Part shown: positions 1-7,918 of the stretch, piece by piece
Layout of the letters: every line of letters begins with the position of its first letter
Numbering within the stretch: position 1 is the first letter of the stretch
DNA from: JAGORL01 sp964372415
GTDB taxonomy: Bacteria; Patescibacteriota; Patescibacteriia; UBA9934
Direction: 5' to 3'
Assembly (NCBI GenBank): GCA_964372415.1
Contig: CAYJQH010000001.1
Location: 45,828 to 109,827 of the forward strand
DNA length: 64,000 bases
Made by a program: the position numbers and the translations under genes
Notes under the pieces: generated by a model
What the model saw: the letters and a program-made list of their open reading frames with translations, nothing else
What the model was told of the DNA's origin: nothing
The model's database searches: none

Positions 1-294
1 CATGAAATCAACGTCGATATCGCGACTCTGGCAACTTTTGATGACGTTATTCGCGTCAAGGATATTGTTATTCCCGAAGGTATTGCAGTAAAAACTGACC
101 CTGAGCTCGCAGTAGCTTCTGTGCAACCGCCTCGTTCTGAAGAAGAAATTGCGGCTCTTGATGCGGCTGTTGACGCCGACGTTTCTAAGGTAGAGGTCTT
201 GACCGAGAAGAAAGATGAGCCAGTTGAAGGCGCTCAAGACGAAGCCAAGGAGGACCTTCCTGAGTCCAAAAAGAAAGACGAGGCTAAGAAATAA
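1..294 (+). CDS. rplY: 50S ribosomal protein bL25 (TL5/Ctc type), C-terminal part
   Basis: The reading frame is open from the window edge and stops at TAA 292-294; the start lies outside. The 97 visible residues begin with a short beta-rich stretch containing VDIATLATFDDVIRVKDI and then IVIPEGIAV, which matches the end of the C-terminal (TL5/CTC) domain of bL25, the 5S rRNA-binding ribosomal protein. An acidic and lysine-rich tail of about 45 residues follows (DADVSKVEVLTEKKDEPVEG and beyond), typical of long bL25 forms. The gene ends just before a large palindrome. The identity rests on a partial domain, so another protein with a similar tail is not fully excluded. Confidence 0.72.
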   Translation, partial: HEINVDIATLATFDDVIRVKDIVIPEGIAVKTDPELAVASVQPPRSEEEIAALDAAVDADVSKVEVLTEKKDEPVEGAQDEAKEDLPESKKKDEAKK

Positions 295-300
295 ATGTGC

Positions 301-360
301 CCAAGACGTGCAAGAAGTTCTAGACGTCGTACGGTCGTCTCTAACCTCTTGTGCGTCTTT
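301..360. repeat. Long imperfect palindrome before the DUF3048 gene
   Basis: The arms 303-326 (starting AAGACGTGCAAGAAG) and 335-358 (ending TTGTGCGTCTT) are near-complementary over 24 nt and leave an 8-nt loop. It sits between the bL25 stop and a TATAAT box. It has no U-tract, so it is not a standard intrinsic terminator on either strand. It belongs to the palindrome family described in the findings. Confidence 0.75.
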
Positions 361-362
361 GT

Positions 363-368
363 TATAAT
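363..368 (+). promoter_or_regulatory. -10 box TATAAT, probable leaderless start of the DUF3048 gene
   Basis: A perfect TATAAT lies 11 nt before the ATG at 380. Transcription should then start about 5 nt before the start codon, leaving no room for a ribosome binding site. No convincing -35 is seen; its place is taken by the 3' arm of the palindrome. Confidence 0.6.
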
Positions 369-379
369 CGGGATCGACT

Positions 380-1474
380 ATGCATATTAGTGAGTGGCCA
401 AAAAAGATGCGCCAAGCTGGACGATTGTTTCTTTCCAAAAAAGATAACCTTACGTTACTCATGGTGGTCGGCACCGCTTTTTTAATTATCGCAGCGGTTG
501 TCTTAACGTTTGCTTTTCGTTTGCCAAAGAGTGAGGAGAACATTACCTCGGACAAAGAAGACGCGTTAGCTGATCGTCATCCCTTGACCGGAGAAAAGCT
601 TTCTCAGCCACTAAGCAAGTTGCCGCAGGTATTCGGAGTCATGATAGAAAACAGCGCCGATGCTTGGCCACTTTCCGGCGTTGAGGATGCGTTTCTTGTT
701 ATAGAGGCGCCAGTTGAGGGTTTTATTCCGCGATTCATTGCCTTTTTTTCTGCCGAGCAGGAAGTTGAGCGTGTTGGTCCGGTGCGTTCGGCAAGGCCAT
801 ATTACGTAGACTGGAATGACGAATTTGGCGCACTTTATGCTCATGTTGGAGGTTCACCAGAAGCTCTCGCCTTAATCGCAAAATATGAAACACGCAACTT
901 AAACGAGTTTTATCAGGGTGAATACTTTTGGCGAGCACAAAATCGTTACGCCCCACACAACACGTACACTTCAACTCAGGAACTCAACTCGGCTCTTCAA
1001 GAAGTGGGGGAGAGTGAGTTTGTTTATAACGCCTGGAAATTTAAGGACGATACGCCAACAACTGGGCAGCCGCTTAACGCGGTTATTGATTGGTCAGGAA
1101 GTTCGGTTTACGACATTACCTGGAGCTACGAGACGTTAACTAATTCTTATGTTAGAAGCCAAGGACGTGAGACGAGGCCCAGTAAATCGCTAGATGGTGA
1201 TTTTTACGTCGCCAAGAACATTATTGTTATTGCAACGGATGTTGTGTCAATCGATAACGTAGATCGAAAACGCATAACTACCGTGGGTGGCGGAGATGCG
1301 GTGGTTATCCAGGACGGCAAAGCCATTCTTGGTCGCTGGGAAAAATCATCACGTACCAATCGATTGCGTGTTTACGATGCGCAAGGAATTGAGGTGGCTC
1401 TTAATGCCGGTCCAACCTGGATTGAGGTTGTGCCAACCATTAGCTCTGTTTCTTTAGAGGAGATTGAGGAGTAA
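380..1474 (+). CDS. DUF3048 (YerB-like) membrane-anchored protein
   Basis: 364 residues. A basic N-terminus is followed by one membrane helix at about residues 23-46 (NLTLLMVVGTAFLIIAAVVL), so the bulk is extracytoplasmic. From about residue 65 the sequence shows the DUF3048 pattern: HPLTGEKL, then VFGVMIENSADAWPLSG, the RFIAFF strand, and GPVRSARPYYVDW followed by HVGGSPEAL. The family includes Bacillus YerB and is a common cell-surface protein in Patescibacteria; its biochemical role is unknown. The gene stands alone, converges with prmC (one base between the stops), and appears to be translated from a leaderless mRNA. Confidence 0.85.
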   Translation: MHISEWPKKMRQAGRLFLSKKDNLTLLMVVGTAFLIIAAVVLTFAFRLPKSEENITSDKEDALADRHPLTGEKLSQPLSKLPQVFGVMIENSADAWPLSGVEDAFLVIEAPVEGFIPRFIAFFSAEQEVERVGPVRSARPYYVDWNDEFGALYAHVGGSPEALALIAKYETRNLNEFYQGEYFWRAQNRYAPHNTYTSTQELNSALQEVGESEFVYNAWKFKDDTPTTGQPLNAVIDWSGSSVYDITWSYETLTNSYVRSQGRETRPSKSLDGDFYVAKNIIVIATDVVSIDNVDRKRITTVGGGDAVVIQDGKAILGRWEKSSRTNRLRVYDAQGIEVALNAGPTWIEVVPTISSVSLEEIEE

Positions 1475-1475
1475 G

Positions 1476-2363
1476 TTAAAGTCGAGCTATTGCCACCCGC
1501 GCTTGGCCACGCAGATCACTGAAAATTTCGGTTTTGGCTTCGGGGAGGTAGTGACGAACTAGACCTTGGAAGGCGCTGGCCTGAGACGGATCAATTTCCG
1601 AAATTACGGTTAGACGTTTAGGTAGTTCACGTCGACGAGCGGCAATTTGCATAAAGAGCTCGTCATATAACGTTAGTCCATCAATGCCGCCTACTAGGGC
1701 GGTTTTTGGTTCAAAGTTTTTTACGTCGGCGTCGGTATTTTCCCATTGGCGAAGCGTCAGGTAGGGGAGGTTGGCCGTAATCACAAGCTCTTTTGGTTTT
1801 GCTGCTTCGTTCCAATTTGTTGTGAGGGCAATAAACGGTTTAATCAGGTTTCCTTCCAGGAAGGCAACTCTGTGGAGCACATCGTGACGCTTGGCGTTGG
1901 CCTGAGCCACCTTAAGGGCGTCACGCGAAATATCGATTGCGATCACTTCCGTAGCTGTATCTGCAGCTAGCGTTACTGCGATGGCACCACTACCGGTACC
2001 AACATCCACGACAAGTGTGCCTTGGCCAATCTCTGCTTTGGCAAGTTCTACGATGAGCTCCGTTTCAGGGCGGGGAATGAGGGTGGCTGGCGTTACCGTA
2101 AACGACCGACCAAAAAATTCTTTCTCACCCAAAATATAAGCGACTGGTTCGTGCTTGGCCCGGCGCTCAATCATTTCCCGATAACGATCGGTAGTAGCTT
2201 GGCGAAGCACTTCGTCACCATGGGCGAAAAGGTAGGCGGTTGGCTCGTCAATGCAGTGCGCCAAAAGCACTTGAGCATCAAATTTGGGGTTGTGGAGTTG
2301 GCTGTCGGCAAAGGCCGTTTTCAATTGCTCGCTCCCCCAAGTTAACGCTTCAAAAACGGTCAT
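1476..2363 (-). CDS. prmC: Release factor glutamine N5-methyltransferase PrmC/HemK
   Basis: 295 residues. PrmC uses S-adenosylmethionine to methylate the glutamine of the GGQ motif in release factors. The SAM-binding motif I (DVGTGSG) is at residues 120-126, preceded by the family hallmark IPRPETE at about 96-102. The catalytic NPPY motif appears as NLPY at 198-201; the second position is changed but the Asn and Tyr are kept. It overlaps the upstream prfA stop by 4 nt (ATGA type), so it is translationally coupled with its own substrate gene, which strongly supports the assignment. Confidence 0.93.
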   Translation of the reverse strand: MTVFEALTWGSEQLKTAFADSQLHNPKFDAQVLLAHCIDEPTAYLFAHGDEVLRQATTDRYREMIERRAKHEPVAYILGEKEFFGRSFTVTPATLIPRPETELIVELAKAEIGQGTLVVDVGTGSGAIAVTLAADTATEVIAIDISRDALKVAQANAKRHDVLHRVAFLEGNLIKPFIALTTNWNEAAKPKELVITANLPYLTLRQWENTDADVKNFEPKTALVGGIDGLTLYDELFMQIAARRRELPKRLTVISEIDPSQASAFQGLVRHYLPEAKTEIFSDLRGQARVAIARL

Positions 2364-3451
2364 ACCTCATCCTCGCTATCCTCGGCCGCAACAGCAAACT
2401 GAGCATTGCGCGAAGCAAGGCGTAGGGCGGACGTGATTTCGCTTAGATCGCCATCAAGAATGGCCGGCAGGTTATGCCAAGACTCCTTAATTCGGTGATC
2501 AGTAATTCGATCTTGGGGGAAGTTGTAGGTGCGGATTTTCTCGGAACGTTCTCCAGTACCAATTTGACCACGACGTTCAGCTTCGAGGGCAGCCCGTTTC
2601 TTTTCTTGTTCGTAGGCGTAAACGCGGGCCCGCAGCACCGAAAGGGCTCGTTCTTTGTTCTGACTAAACGAACGCTCATCCTGACAAACAACAGTAATTC
2701 CGGTGGGCACGTGGACCACACGACAAGAAGAATAGGTGGTGTTGACGCTTTGGCCACCAGCCCCTTGCGAGGTCGTAGCTTCAATCGTGATGTCCTTTGG
2801 ATCAATGGAAAACTCTTCTGCTTCGAGTTTTGGCAAAACGGCCACGGTAACGGTTGAAGTATGAATACGACCAGCTTTTTCAGTGGTCGGAACGCGCTGT
2901 ACTCGGTGGACTCCGCTTTCGAGTTTCATCATGCCATACGCCCCATCACCATTGATTTCGATAATGATTTCCTTGAAACCTCCAAGATCATTCTGGCTTT
3001 GCGAAACGAGTGAGGTCTTCCAGCCGTTTCGTTCGGCAAATCGTGAATACATGCGAAAGAGATCAGCGGCAAAGAGCGCGGCTTCGTCGCCACCCGTACC
3101 GGCACGAATTTCGACGATCGCGTCGTTGTGGTCAGTTGGATCTTGTGGCAAGAGGGCCAGTTCAAGAGCTCGTTCTACCTGCGGGAGTTTGCTTGAGATG
3201 TCGGTTATTTCGCTTTCGGCCAAAGCTCTAATTTCTTGGTCAGAATCTGCGGCAGCTCGTCTGGCGCTCGCCAATTCTCGATTGAGACGCTCTAATTCAT
3301 CGTCTAAATCAATCGCTTTTTTTACTGACTGATAGATTTTTGTTACCTCGCGTAATTTTTTGCGATCACTTAGCACTGCAGGATTGGTTAAATCCTGCTC
3401 GATGGTTTGGAGTTCCTGACGTTTTTTGGCGACGAGCGGAGCGAGGTCCAT
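2360..3451 (-). CDS. prfA: Peptide chain release factor 1
   Basis: 363 residues, full length for RF1. The peptidyl-tRNA hydrolysis motif GGQ is at residues 232-234 (QGAGGQSVNTTYSSCR). The codon-recognition tripeptide, usually PxT, is PTT at 188-190, within VHRVQRVPTTEKAGRIHTS. An acidic GTGGDEAALFAADL segment typical of class I factors is at about 118-131. The start ATG at 3451 has no obvious Shine-Dalgarno. First gene of the prfA-prmC operon; RF1 reads UAA and UAG, both used as stops in this window. Confidence 0.96.
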   Translation of the reverse strand: MDLAPLVAKKRQELQTIEQDLTNPAVLSDRKKLREVTKIYQSVKKAIDLDDELERLNRELASARRAAADSDQEIRALAESEITDISSKLPQVERALELALLPQDPTDHNDAIVEIRAGTGGDEAALFAADLFRMYSRFAERNGWKTSLVSQSQNDLGGFKEIIIEINGDGAYGMMKLESGVHRVQRVPTTEKAGRIHTSTVTVAVLPKLEAEEFSIDPKDITIEATTSQGAGGQSVNTTYSSCRVVHVPTGITVVCQDERSFSQNKERALSVLRARVYAYEQEKKRAALEAERRGQIGTGERSEKIRTYNFPQDRITDHRIKESWHNLPAILDGDLSEITSALRLASRNAQFAVAAEDSEDEV

Positions 3452-3483
3452 ATTTATTTTAGGCTAGTCACTATGATAACTGG

Positions 3484-3516
3484 AAAAACAAAACGCCGCA
3501 CTTGGGGTGCGACGCT
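3484..3516 (-). terminator. Intrinsic terminator after bL31
   Basis: On the minus strand a stem GTCGCAC / GTGCGGC with a short CCCAA loop is followed by TTTTGTTTTT. It lies between the bL31 stop and the prfA start and should end the bL31 transcript. Confidence 0.7.
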
Positions 3517-3528
3517 TGGCTTAAATAG

Positions 3529-3843
3529 CTAAACACGAGCGGTTTTGATGCTGGTATCACGAGCAGCGCGCTTTTCCGCCTTCTTTTGGGCGCGAGCGGC
3601 TTTTTCAGCGGTTTTTTCTTTAGAAGTTTTGATCTCGGTAGTCTTTTTGGTTTTACGCTCAGTAAACTTTTCTACCCGGCGAGCCGAGTCGACGATCTTT
3701 TGTTTACCGGTGAAGAAGGGGTGGCAGGCAGCACACAACTCAATATCGATTCGCTCACTTGTCGAACCGGCTTTGTAAGTAGCGCCGCAGGCACACTGGA
3801 TAACGGCGTCCTTGTGGTAATCAGGATGGATGTCAGCTTTCAT
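3529..3843 (-). CDS. rpmE: 50S ribosomal protein bL31, zinc-binding form with basic tail
   Basis: The start is placed at the ATG complementary to 3841-3843, giving MKADIHPDYHKDAVIQCACG. A further upstream ATG would add 17 residues not seen in the family. 104 residues against about 70 for typical bL31. Four cysteines (CACG near residues 17-19 and CAAC near 37-40) form the zinc site, so this is the zinc-dependent type. HPFFTGKQKIVDSARRVEKF is the family core. The last 40 residues are an Ala/Lys/Thr-rich tail. Monocistronic with its own terminator. Confidence 0.93.
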   Translation of the reverse strand: MKADIHPDYHKDAVIQCACGATYKAGSTSERIDIELCAACHPFFTGKQKIVDSARRVEKFTERKTKKTTEIKTSKEKTAEKAARAQKKAEKRAARDTSIKTARV

Positions 3844-3953
3844 AGCAAAATAATTGGGCCAAGGGTAATCAAAATACGTAGGCCTGTCAAGCAATTGACC
3901 TGGGCAAGTTTTTTTGCTAAGGTTCCATAGTTCCTTTGGGACTGGAGGTTAAC

Positions 3954-4298
3954 ATGCGTACTTTGGAATCAATTAAGGCGATGCACTAGGCGCACCTGAG
4001 TGTGCTTCGGCACGGACCGCTTCCGCTCTCCGATTACAAAAATGGTCTTAAGAAATTCGTCAGTTGAAATTCGAGTCTCATGGGACTCAATCACGACGTA
4101 GGCTCGGCTGCCAATATTTTGCGGCAGGAGGCAACGAATAACGTTCTGCCGCTCGTCAAGCGGATCCGCACTGAGGACCGTCTGGGTAAGCTCTACATTC
4201 TGAACCCTGACCATCCTAAGGTTAAGGAGAAGGTGGAGAGCAAGCTTCTCGTCGCTTGGCGAGATCTTATCAACCATGAAACGATTACGGAGGAGACC
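3954..4298 (+). pseudogene. Possible 5' part of the next gene, interrupted by two stop codons
   Basis: A good Shine-Dalgarno (GGAGG, 3943-3947) precedes ATG 3954, which opens MRTLESIKAMH and then meets TAG at 3987-3989. The same frame continues with AHLSVLRHGPLPLSDYKNGL, meets TGA at 4065-4067, and then stays open without interruption to 5165. Amino acid and codon choice in this stretch (for example KLYILNPDHPKVKEKVES) look like those of the downstream gene. One base change at each stop (CAG to TAG, and CGA or TGG to TGA) would restore a single 403-codon gene. Because TAG and TGA are normal stops here, decay with restart at 4299 is the simplest reading. Homologues are needed to prove it. Confidence 0.45.
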
Positions 4299-5165
4299 AT
4301 GGACGAACAACAGGTGGTGACTCAAGAATACTCGCCCAGCGATGACAGTGGTCAGTTCGATCAGTTGACTGCTTTCCTGGCCGTTCGCGATGTGATCGCA
4401 GCTCTACAATGCGATCCGCAGGCGAACTGGTTCCCTGAAGAGATGTTCCCTTATCACCTCGTAGATCTCCTGGTCCAAAGGCTGGCGCTCCCGCCATCCA
4501 GGAAGGGTCTGGCAGCTCACCTCGTTTTCTTGTTTCGCAAGAACGAGGTGGTCAGGGTGATGAATGAGAGTGGCGGCGCTCGCAAGGGTGACAAGTGGAA
4601 CGTTTACTGCGTATCGCATCTCATGCGATACAGGTGGCGTTTCAAGGACCGTTTCCGTGACCCTGATTTCTTGCGTGGTGAGGAGCTTATAGCGCTCCTT
4701 TTGCCGGACCCATCGAAGCGGAGCAAGGAGCTTGCTGTCTGGAAGGCGGAGATGGTCAAGAGGCTGCCTCGATTGAGCGAGGAAGTTCCAAGCAAAGAGA
4801 CGCGTCAAGGTGTCGATCTCGCTCCTTCTCCTGAGGTGGGAGTGCCTGAGGAGCGACCGCATTCTCCGGCAAAACAGGTCCAGGCACCTGAAGGCCTGAT
4901 CAATGATCTCACGGACGATGACCTCGATCGGGAGATCCAGCGCTTGCAGCGCGAGCGAGCGCGACGTGAGCTCAGGCGCGAGTTGTCGGAAAAAGAGCAG
5001 AAGCTCGCCGCTGCTCAGGCTTGGGAAGTCTCATCCAAGGAGACCCTGCATCAGATCACTGAGCTTTATCGCGAGGCCGAACGCGCGAGCGATGAAGCCA
5101 AGCAAGCGGTTGCCGCGCTCGAGGCTAAGATCAGTGAACTGACCAAGCGTCTCGCGGCGTTATAA
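4299..5165 (+). CDS. Uncharacterised protein with C-terminal coiled coil
   Basis: The start is placed at ATG 4299 because GGAGGAG (4289-4295) stands 3 nt before it; the frame itself is open from 4068. About 288 residues. The N-terminal two thirds are globular, with helical segments such as FPYHLVDLLVQRLALPPSRK and KWNVYCVSHLMRYRWRFKDR. A Pro/Glu-rich linker follows, and the last 85 residues form a highly charged predicted coiled coil (EIQRLQRERARRELRRELSE and on). No signal peptide or membrane helix. I do not recognise the family. Codon use is more GC-rich than in neighbours such as queA. It stands alone and is followed by a T-tract. Confidence 0.7.
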   Translation: MDEQQVVTQEYSPSDDSGQFDQLTAFLAVRDVIAALQCDPQANWFPEEMFPYHLVDLLVQRLALPPSRKGLAAHLVFLFRKNEVVRVMNESGGARKGDKWNVYCVSHLMRYRWRFKDRFRDPDFLRGEELIALLLPDPSKRSKELAVWKAEMVKRLPRLSEEVPSKETRQGVDLAPSPEVGVPEERPHSPAKQVQAPEGLINDLTDDDLDREIQRLQRERARRELRRELSEKEQKLAAAQAWEVSSKETLHQITELYREAERASDEAKQAVAALEAKISELTKRLAAL

Positions 5166-5178
5166 ACCGTACGAACCT

Positions 5179-5219
5179 GTCCCGTTTGGCAAAAGGCCGG
5201 CGGGGCTTCTTTTTTTCTG
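5179..5219 (+). terminator. Weak terminator-like T-tract
   Basis: CCCG (5181-5184) can pair with CGGG just before CTTCTTTTTTTCT. The stem is short, but the T-run directly after a gene end is typical of this window. Confidence 0.45.
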
Positions 5220-5244
5220 TTGTTTCTGTAATCCTACGGCTACT

Positions 5245-6252
5245 ATGGCCACGCCAATCAGCCAATTCGACTACGAATTGCCCTCACATTTCATAGCTCA
5301 ACTCCCTGCTGAGCCTCGTGATCACTCGAGGCTCATGTTGCTTGATCGAAAGAGCGGAAATGTACGACACCGACATTTCTTTGAGATTGTCTACGAACTT
5401 AAGGCTGGAGATGTTCTTGTTTTTAATACCTCGAAGGTTTTCAAGGCCCGTCTACAGGAGGGAAAGACCGAAGTCTTTGTGTTAAAAATTGCTACTGGGG
5501 AAGTGGAAGCTCTCATTAAACCTGGTCGAAAATTTCCAGCCGGGAGCGTCTTCACTCTGTTTGGACACGATTTTGTAGTGACAAAGGTAACGTCTCAAGG
5601 CACATATTTTTTAAAGACAAGTATATCGGTGGGGGAGATGTTGGATTTTTGTGAGAAGTGGGGGAAGGTGCCGACACCGCCGTATGTGAAAGAGAACGCC
5701 TCGTTAGATGAAAAGTACCAAACGGTTTACGCAGAGGAGTCCGGCTCTGTCGCCGCCCCTACTGCAGGTTTCCATTTTACGACTCAACTCCTCAATAAAT
5801 TAGAAGCCAGGGGAATTCAGTTCGAGTATGTGGTGCTCCACGTGGGTTTAGGAACTTTTCGGCCCGTACAAACCGCGACGCTCGAAGATCACGTTATGCA
5901 CAGCGAATGGATTCGTTTAGACGAAGCTACGGCCCAGCGTTTAAAACAGGCCAAGTCTGAGGGTCGCCGCATCATCGCCGTCGGCACCACAACCACCCGA
6001 GTGCTTGAAGGCATTGCGTCGCAATTTGCTGAACTTCGTTCTTACGAAGGCGAGATGAACTTATTTATTAAACCTGGCTTTGAATTTCAGGTGATCGATG
6101 GGCTAATTACCAACTTCCACCTACCAAAGTCGACACTCCTTGTGCTTGTGTCGTCTTTTGCCGGCCGTGAAAACATTATCGCAGCCTACGAAGAAGCTAA
6201 GAGATGCGGGTATCGTTTTTACTCATTTGGTGATGCAATGTTTATTTACTAG
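5245..6252 (+). CDS. queA: tRNA preQ1(34) S-adenosylmethionine ribosyltransferase-isomerase
   Basis: 335 residues, normal length. QueA transfers the ribosyl part of SAM to preQ1 at position 34 of tRNAs with GUN anticodons, making epoxyqueuosine. The N-terminus FDYELPSHFIAQLPAEPRDHSRL is the family signature; later signatures are PPYVKENASLDEKYQTVYAE, GSVAAPTAGFHFT and VLHVGLGTFRPV. The only other queuosine-related sign in the window is the GTA-anticodon tRNA-Tyr at 49.3 kb, a QueA substrate type. The ATG at 5245 lacks a clear ribosome binding site. Monocistronic. Confidence 0.96.
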   Translation: MATPISQFDYELPSHFIAQLPAEPRDHSRLMLLDRKSGNVRHRHFFEIVYELKAGDVLVFNTSKVFKARLQEGKTEVFVLKIATGEVEALIKPGRKFPAGSVFTLFGHDFVVTKVTSQGTYFLKTSISVGEMLDFCEKWGKVPTPPYVKENASLDEKYQTVYAEESGSVAAPTAGFHFTTQLLNKLEARGIQFEYVVLHVGLGTFRPVQTATLEDHVMHSEWIRLDEATAQRLKQAKSEGRRIIAVGTTTTRVLEGIASQFAELRSYEGEMNLFIKPGFEFQVIDGLITNFHLPKSTLLVLVSSFAGRENIIAAYEEAKRCGYRFYSFGDAMFIY

Positions 6253-6256
6253 AGAG

Positions 6257-6285
6257 TTGTCAAAATATAAAAAAAGGATTACTAA
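6257..6285 (+). promoter_or_regulatory. Promoter of the receiver-domain gene
   Basis: TTGTCA (6257-6262), 17 nt, TACTAA (6280-6285). It lies just after queA and 22 nt before the ATG, with a GGAGG ribosome binding site between. It fits the -35/-10 style seen at the other orphan genes. Confidence 0.5.
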
Positions 6286-6306
6286 GAGAACGTTCCTATT
6301 GGAGGC

Positions 6307-6720
6307 ATGATGAACGAAATCGTCCTCATTCTTGATGACGAAGTGATGATTCGTAAACTTCTGGTCGAAGTTTTTCGTTCGGTAGGCGTGGCTACGCTTA
6401 CTTCGGAAGACGCCCTCGTGGCATATGACATGTTCTTGTCTAACAAGAACATTCGGGCAGTTGTGAGCGACTTGCAAACCAAGCGCTCCAGGTATGACGG
6501 CCAGGTGTTGCACGTACTCCTTTCTAAGGAACTTAAAGAACGACCGGCGCATTTCGTGCTTCTTCATGGTGGCTTTTGCGATGAAGATACTATCGATTAC
6601 TTTAACTCACATCGTACGTCGATGGTACTTAAGTCCAACCTGAACATTGTTGAGTTCGGCTGGTCGGTGGTTGACGAGATGCGTCAGTTATCTAAGGCGC
6701 AGCACCGTCGCCTAGCTTAA
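6307..6720 (+). CDS. Stand-alone response-regulator receiver-like protein
   Basis: 137 residues with one CheY-like domain and no output domain. The acidic pair after strand 1 is present (LILDDE, D10-D11), the phospho-acceptor is likely the Asp of VVSDLQTKR, and the conserved Lys of strand 5 is in MVLKSNLN. The Thr/Ser of strand 4 seems replaced in VLLHGGF, so phosphorylation switching may be altered. Ribosome binding site GGAGG directly before ATGATG; 6310 is an equally possible start. No sensor kinase is in the window. Ends at a strong terminator; single-gene unit. Confidence 0.78.
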   Translation: MMNEIVLILDDEVMIRKLLVEVFRSVGVATLTSEDALVAYDMFLSNKNIRAVVSDLQTKRSRYDGQVLHVLLSKELKERPAHFVLLHGGFCDEDTIDYFNSHRTSMVLKSNLNIVEFGWSVVDEMRQLSKAQHRRLA

Positions 6721-6752
6721 AGCCCAAGTCTACGGACTAAAGGGGCTTTTTT
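6719..6752 (+). terminator. Intrinsic terminator
   Basis: AAGCCC...GGGGCTT with an inner AGTC/GACT extension and then TTTTTT. It begins within the stop codon of the receiver-domain gene. Confidence 0.8.
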
Positions 6753-6763
6753 GTTAGGCAATA

Positions 6764-6797
6764 ATAAAATCCCGCCACAATCAACTGACCTGGCGGG
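6764..6797 (-). terminator. Intrinsic terminator of the zincin gene
   Basis: On the minus strand CCCGCC (6797-6792) pairs with GGCGGG (6776-6771) and is followed by ATTTTATTATT. It starts 7 nt after the stop of the zincin gene. Confidence 0.75.
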
Positions 6798-6803
6798 TGG
6801 TGG

Positions 6804-7799
6804 TCACGGCGCGATTGCCATGACCTGGGCGGCGAGTTGTTGCACGCGAGGGTCGGTGCGCTCCACGAAGCAGTTGGCGTACACGAAGCGGTAAGCACCG
6901 GTCCTTTTCTCTTCGGGAGATCTAGGCACTCCGACGAGGATGAGGTTAACGTCGACGATGAAATCCGCATGCAGCGCCGTTCGCGAAGCGAGCGACAGCT
7001 CGCGGCCACCTTCGGTGAACAGAGCGAACACCCGGTCGACATTGGCCGCGGTGAAGACACAGGAACGGGACTTTACGTACGAGGCTTGGCCATTTTCGAT
7101 GTCTGCAGCCGTTTCCTTGACCAGCTGCAGGTACTTGCCGCCGGTGTAGGTGTTCATGAAAGCCGACTCAACCCGGTGCGCCTCGGTCTCATGGGGAACT
7201 TCCCTATCCGCGAAGATGGGAGGCGCTTCTCGACCGATTGTGCCTCTCATCGTCTGGATTAGGTGCACGAGCTCGTGGAACACCACGAAGGGTGCAAAGC
7301 CGTCCTGCGGGTCGAGAAACTCGTGAACCATCATCGTCTGTCCGTTCCATGAAGCCATGGCTTCATGCCCGTCCACGAGCCGTGGCACAGTGACGATGAA
7401 CGGAAAACAGTTCGGCGAGGTAGCGCAGCCGTCGATCTTCGAGAACCGACCTTGATTCTGACCCGTCAACTCGATTTCCGCCGGTGAAAAGCGGTCGCGG
7501 AAGATCTGGGCCAGGATTCGAGCTTCTTCGGCGGTGGACGGTGGTCCGTTGACCTTGATCCGGTTCGCAACTTCCTGCAGTCGACGTTCCAGATGACTTT
7601 TTACCCGACGTGACTCTTCGATCGATACCTCGGCGACAGATGGTGAGTGCTTGACCACAGGCTCGGTGGTCTTGGTCTCCTGGTCCTCTGACCAGTGTTG
7701 GTAGCCATTGTAAGCCATCAGACTGCCGATCAGAATGAACGGCGAGGTGATGGCGATGAACTTCACCCACCACGGGGCGGGGGTCTGATTGTCCTTCAT
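6804..7799 (-). CDS. Membrane-anchored HExxH zinc metallopeptidase-like protein
   Basis: The start is the ATG complementary to 7797-7799, with GGAGG at good spacing (MKDNQTPAPWWVK); a longer frame has no such site. 331 residues. One membrane helix at about 10-31 (FIAITSPFILIGSLMAYNGY) suggests an outward-facing domain. HELVH within VVFHELVHLIQTM is a zincin active site; a further Glu, as in ETEAHRVESAF about 40 residues later, could be the third ligand (gluzincin layout). Three cysteines (CATSPNC and a later C) may form a disulfide. Family not recognised beyond the zincin motif. Single-gene unit with its own terminator and GC-rich codons. Confidence 0.75.
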   Translation of the reverse strand: MKDNQTPAPWWVKFIAITSPFILIGSLMAYNGYQHWSEDQETKTTEPVVKHSPSVAEVSIEESRRVKSHLERRLQEVANRIKVNGPPSTAEEARILAQIFRDRFSPAEIELTGQNQGRFSKIDGCATSPNCFPFIVTVPRLVDGHEAMASWNGQTMMVHEFLDPQDGFAPFVVFHELVHLIQTMRGTIGREAPPIFADREVPHETEAHRVESAFMNTYTGGKYLQLVKETAADIENGQASYVKSRSCVFTAANVDRVFALFTEGGRELSLASRTALHADFIVDVNLILVGVPRSPEEKRTGAYRFVYANCFVERTDPRVQQLAAQVMAIAP

Positions 7800-7918
7800 G
7801 ACGAACCTCCGGGACGTTGAGCAGACAATAAAAAATACCTCAAAAGAACCCAAAAGTCAACTTTTTTGATTTGGTTAGTATTTGCGAGCTGATGTTTATT
7901 TCCACCTAATTTGGTCGA

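Noticed and set aside
2883..3332. 149-residue plus-strand frame inside prfA
   Set aside because: Antisense shadow of a full-length, well-conserved release factor.
3987..4067. Recoding of UGA or UAG as sense
   Set aside because: Both codons end many normal genes here (for example TGA of eno and of the TrmB-like gene, TAG of pgk), so code change is not supported.
3969..4325. 118-residue minus-strand frame opposite the 5' part of the orphan gene
   Set aside because: No ribosome binding site or promoter, and codon choice on the plus strand is more coding-like. Kept only as an alternative.
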